This document shows, one piece after another, positions 58,989 through 64,000 of a stretch of 64,000 bases of DNA (its first letter is position 1; every line of letters starts with the position of its first letter). The translations under genes and the position numbers were made by a program. The notes under the pieces were generated by a model. That model had not been told where the DNA came from. It did not search any database and saw nothing but the letters and a program-made list of their open reading frames with translations. Source of the DNA: Rhodoferax sp. (lineage in GTDB: Bacteria; Pseudomonadota; Gammaproteobacteria; Burkholderiales; Burkholderiaceae_C); NCBI GenBank assembly GCA_003133245.1, contig PKWM01000031.1:1-64000 (forward strand). The letters are read 5' to 3'.

Positions 58989-59888
58989 ATGCGACGAATG
59001 TGCAGTGTAACAACTGTCGTTTTGGTGTTGTTGTCATTGCTTCTGACCAGCAGTTGCGCCTGGATCGATGCCAGGCAGCGTGAGATTATCTATCGCCCGA
59101 CAGTCGGCAGCCCTGCCAATTTTAAGGGACTACGCTCAACCGATCAGCGCTATTTTGTCCGTGTGCCACAAGTAGCGTTTCAAAATGATGCTGGCCTGGT
59201 CGATCGCAGTAGCGCGGCGCAGCAGGTAGCAATGTGGTGGCTGCCCAACGCCGACAAAAATGCACCCAGCTTGCTCTATTTTCATGGCACGTTTCGCACC
59301 CTGTACGAAAATCTGCACAAGATGGAGGCACTGCGCCAGGCCGGTTTTTCGGTGCTGGCGGTGGAATACCGAGGTTGGGGCTTGAGCTCGCCCATCATCC
59401 CCTCAGAACAGACGATTCTGCAAGATGCCGATGTGGCTTGGATGGAGTTGCAACGCCTTGAGCCGCGCGCCAGCCAGCGCGTACTTTATGGCCACTCGAT
59501 GGGCAGCGGCGTGGCGGTTCACCTGGCCAGCCGCCTGCACGCCAAGACCGATTACGGCGCCCTGATTCTGGAGTCTGCCTTCACCAGTTTTGCCGACGTG
59601 GCGCATGAAGCAGGATTTTTTGCGAGCTTGCTGGCATCGTTTACCAATGAAAAATTTGCCTCTATTGACAACATTGCGCAGGTACACGCACCTCTGCTGA
59701 TGCTTCATGGCAGCCTGGATACAACGATTCCCATCAAACTGGGTAAAAAATTATTTGCTGCAGCCAACTCGCCCAAAGAGTGGTGCACCATTGAAGGCGG
59801 CGCGCACAGTGACCTCGATCAAATCGATCACGCGCAGTACCAAGCCATACTCCAGAGTTTCAAGGTCAGATACCTTCAAGCGCTTTAG
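58989..59888 (+). CDS. Alpha/beta hydrolase, putative lipoprotein
   Basis: 299 residues from the ATG at 58989 (a GTG lies one codon earlier). The N terminus has a hydrophobic stretch followed by LLTSSCAW, a fair lipobox, so it may be a lipoprotein facing the periplasm. Hydrolase features: oxyanion segment LYFHGTFRTLYEN, nucleophile elbow YGHSMGSGVAVHLA (Ser), acid in LHGSLDTTIPIKLG and His in GGAHSDLDQ. It belongs to the peptidase S9/BEM46-like group; the substrate is unknown. Confidence 0.85.
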   Translation: MRRMCSVTTVVLVLLSLLLTSSCAWIDARQREIIYRPTVGSPANFKGLRSTDQRYFVRVPQVAFQNDAGLVDRSSAAQQVAMWWLPNADKNAPSLLYFHGTFRTLYENLHKMEALRQAGFSVLAVEYRGWGLSSPIIPSEQTILQDADVAWMELQRLEPRASQRVLYGHSMGSGVAVHLASRLHAKTDYGALILESAFTSFADVAHEAGFFASLLASFTNEKFASIDNIAQVHAPLLMLHGSLDTTIPIKLGKKLFAAANSPKEWCTIEGGAHSDLDQIDHAQYQAILQSFKVRYLQAL

Positions 59889-59979
59889 ACCGGGCAAGAC
59901 CACCAGGCTCAAGCGTGTGGCCGCTAGCTCGGGTGGCACCAGCAAGCCCTGGGCACAAGCACCACGCGGCGCGCCTGTA

Positions 59980-61647
59980 TCAGGGACAGCGCAAGCACGT
60001 CAGCAGGCCCGCAGTTGAGCCGTCAAGTCCCGTTGAATCACCATTTGCAAGACGGATTTCCAGATCTTTGGCCAACACCTTGCCCAGTTCCACGCCCCAC
60101 TGGTCAAAACTGTTGATGCCCCAGATCGCGCCACTGACAAAGACACGGTGTTCCTGCAAGGCAATCAGGGCACCCAGGCTGGTGGGTGTGAGCTCATCGA
60201 GCAGCAAAAATGTGCTCGGGCGGTTGCCGGGAAAATCCTTGTGGCCACTGGCATCTGCCCTACCCTGCATCAAAGCTTGCGCCTGCGCCAGCGCATTGGC
60301 CAGTAGCAGACGGTGGTGACCCGGCAAATTGTGCTTCGGTTTTTTCACCACCACAAACTCGACCGGCACGCGGTCGGTGCCCTGATGCAGCATTTGAAAA
60401 TAGGCGTGCTGGCCGTTGGTGCCCGGTTCGCCCCACAACACAGGTGCTGTGCCGTAGGGCAGCGCCTCGCCCGCCATGTCCACGCGCTTGCCATTGCTCT
60501 CCATCTCCAACTGTTGCAAGTAGGCTGGCAGGCGGCGCAACGCGTTGTGATATGGGGCGATTGAGCGGCTGGTAAAACCATGAAAGTTACGGTACCAGAC
60601 ATCCAGCAGGGCCAAACGCACTGGCAAATTACGCTCCAGTGGCGCGCTGCGAAAGTGCTCATCCATGTCATGCGCACCGGCCAGAAAATCCCGAAAGCGC
60701 TGCCCTCCGATGGCGATAGCCAATGGCAGGCCGATCGCCGACCAGACCGAATAACGCCCACCCACCCAGTCCCAAAAACCAAACGTGGTGTTGATGCCAA
60801 ATGCATTGGCCGCCACCACGTTGGTCGTCAGCGCAACAAAATGGCAACCTATATCGGTGCCACCCAGCGCTTCAAACCAAGCCTTGGCCGAACGCACGTT
60901 GGTCATGGTCTCGACGGTGGTGAAAGTTTTGCTGGCGATCAAAAACAGCGTGTTCTGGGGCTGGATGCGCTTGAGCAGTGCCGAGAGCTCGTGGCCGTCC
61001 ACGTTGGAAATGAAGTGAAAGCGTTTGCCCGGCAGCACAAATTCATCAAGCGCCAACACCGCCATTTGCGGACCCAGATCAGAACCCCCAATGCCAATGT
61101 TGACGATGTCGGTGATGCCCTCGTCAGCGCGCACCATTTCGGCAAATGCCAGCATTGCGTCGAGCGTGGCATGCACCTGGGCCAACTCGGGCTCTAGCGT
61201 CACTGCGATTGCCGCGTCGCTTCGCTCCTCGCAATGACGAAGAGGGAAGCTGCGTTCCTCGCAATGACGGCCCGCGCGGCAGTCCATGGTTTCAGGGTGC
61301 ATGGATTGCTTCACTTCGTTCGCAATGACGGGGCTCGGTGTTCTTAGCAACCAGTGCAGCACGGCGCGCTGCTCCGTGCGGTTGATCTTTTCTCCGGCAA
61401 ACATGGCGTCGCGGTGCTGCGCCACGCGGCATTGGTCGGCGAGATCAAACAACAGTTGCTCGGTGGCGCAGTCGATCAGGTTCTTTGACAGGTCGGCAAA
61501 GACATGGGGTGCGCTTTGACTGAAGGCTTCAAAACGATGCGTGTCGAGCGTAAAGGCGCAGCGCATATCAAAGACACGACCGCTGGCATTCAACATGGCA
61601 TTCAACGCCTCCCACGCGGGGGTCCGGTCACAGCGGATGGGGTTCAT
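59980..61647 (-). CDS. pgi: Glucose-6-phosphate isomerase (with in-frame repeat insertion)
   Basis: Interconverts glucose-6-P and fructose-6-P. About 555 residues from the ATG at 61647. Family signatures: INRTEQRAVLHWLLR, DIVNIGIGGSDLGPQMAV, FLIASKTFTTVETMTN, VWSAIGLPLAIAIGG, and LLLANALAQAQALM near the end. Between LLRTP and LEPELAQVH lies a stretch of about 45 residues that relatives lack (VIANEVKQSMH ... RHCEERSDAAI). It is translated from an interspersed DNA repeat and sits between helices ahead of the active site, so it may form an exposed loop. There is no frameshift; whether the enzyme is active cannot be told. Confidence 0.93.
   Translation of the reverse strand: MNPIRCDRTPAWEALNAMLNASGRVFDMRCAFTLDTHRFEAFSQSAPHVFADLSKNLIDCATEQLLFDLADQCRVAQHRDAMFAGEKINRTEQRAVLHWLLRTPSPVIANEVKQSMHPETMDCRAGRHCEERSFPLRHCEERSDAAIAVTLEPELAQVHATLDAMLAFAEMVRADEGITDIVNIGIGGSDLGPQMAVLALDEFVLPGKRFHFISNVDGHELSALLKRIQPQNTLFLIASKTFTTVETMTNVRSAKAWFEALGGTDIGCHFVALTTNVVAANAFGINTTFGFWDWVGGRYSVWSAIGLPLAIAIGGQRFRDFLAGAHDMDEHFRSAPLERNLPVRLALLDVWYRNFHGFTSRSIAPYHNALRRLPAYLQQLEMESNGKRVDMAGEALPYGTAPVLWGEPGTNGQHAYFQMLHQGTDRVPVEFVVVKKPKHNLPGHHRLLLANALAQAQALMQGRADASGHKDFPGNRPSTFLLLDELTPTSLGALIALQEHRVFVSGAIWGINSFDQWGVELGKVLAKDLEIRLANGDSTGLDGSTAGLLTCLRCP
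61201..61338. repeat. Interspersed CGTCATTGCGA repeat inside pgi
   Basis: About 138 bp, a multiple of three. The coding strand carries CGTCATTGCGA three times (at about 61330, 61270 and 61242), once followed by ACGAAGTGAAGCAATCC and once by GGAGCGAAGCGACGCGGCAA. This type of repeat is widespread between genes in many bacteria and is usually not coding. Confidence 0.85.
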
Positions 61648-61657
61648 GTTGTAATTA

Positions 61658-64000
<2,343 letters not shown>

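Overview
The window reads as the chromosome of a betaproteobacterium of the order Burkholderiales, most likely family Comamonadaceae (Rhodoferax/Polaromonas-like). This rests on the moderately high G+C, the gene order folC-SPOR-cvpA-purF-metZ, an SAH riboswitch in front of ahcY, fused PntA, and protein sequences typical of that family. Genus placement is inference.

Layout. 1-450: three tRNA genes (Asp, Glu, Ala) read leftwards into a terminator. 516-7257: a leftward operon folC-SPOR-cvpA-purF-metZ-gltX. 7345-9082: ppnP and argG. 9010-17351: an accessory block built of duplicated chromosomal segments. The 3' end of argG plus its downstream region (repeat A) and the 3' end of an NDUFA9-like gene plus its downstream region (repeat B) each occur twice. 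The ergothioneine genes egtD-egtB sit between the inner copies. Two different single genes (a Mrr-like nuclease and a PhzF-like protein) occupy the two A-to-B intervals, and a group II intron has split the second copy of repeat A. 17376-21007: murB, yajQ with a degenerate HD-GYP-like partner, tRNA-Arg, and the rplM-rpsI operon. 21265-28529: an RND efflux pair with a DUF2892 protein and an unusual CsoR-family regulator, then prfC and a DUF2721 protein. 28540-32193: a three-gene signalling operon whose kinase has an ethylene-receptor-type membrane domain. 32313-37478: enoyl-CoA hydratase, rlmJ, rfbB, rfbD and a sugar nucleotidyltransferase. 37516-41821: a tightly overlapped operon fadD-mtnP-ald2-like-mtnA. 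42723-45782: pntA-pntB. 46115-50591: mnmA, then an SAH riboswitch controlling ahcY-tlyA-metF. 50588-55276: an MFS exporter, a TctC-type binding protein, an amidohydrolase and a LysR regulator. 55483-64000: a glycine-zipper protein, CIRCE-controlled groES-groEL, an outer-membrane-like protein, an alpha/beta hydrolase lipoprotein, pgi and uvrA (cut by the window edge).

Connections. Several loci handle SAM by-products: ahcY/metF recycle SAH under SAH control, and mtnP/ald2/mtnA salvage 5'-methylthioadenosine in the arrangement of the DHAP shunt, a route that in some bacteria leads on to ethylene. An ethylene-receptor-like kinase lies about 5 kb away with a c-di-GMP phosphodiesterase-type output. 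A functional link between the last two is a hypothesis only.

Small repeats are notable. An about 80-bp MITE-like family with GGGGTCAGA-type terminal inverted repeats lies at 35244-35391, 41974-42050 and 49648-49730, with a fragment read in frame inside mnmA. A different interspersed repeat is read in frame inside pgi.
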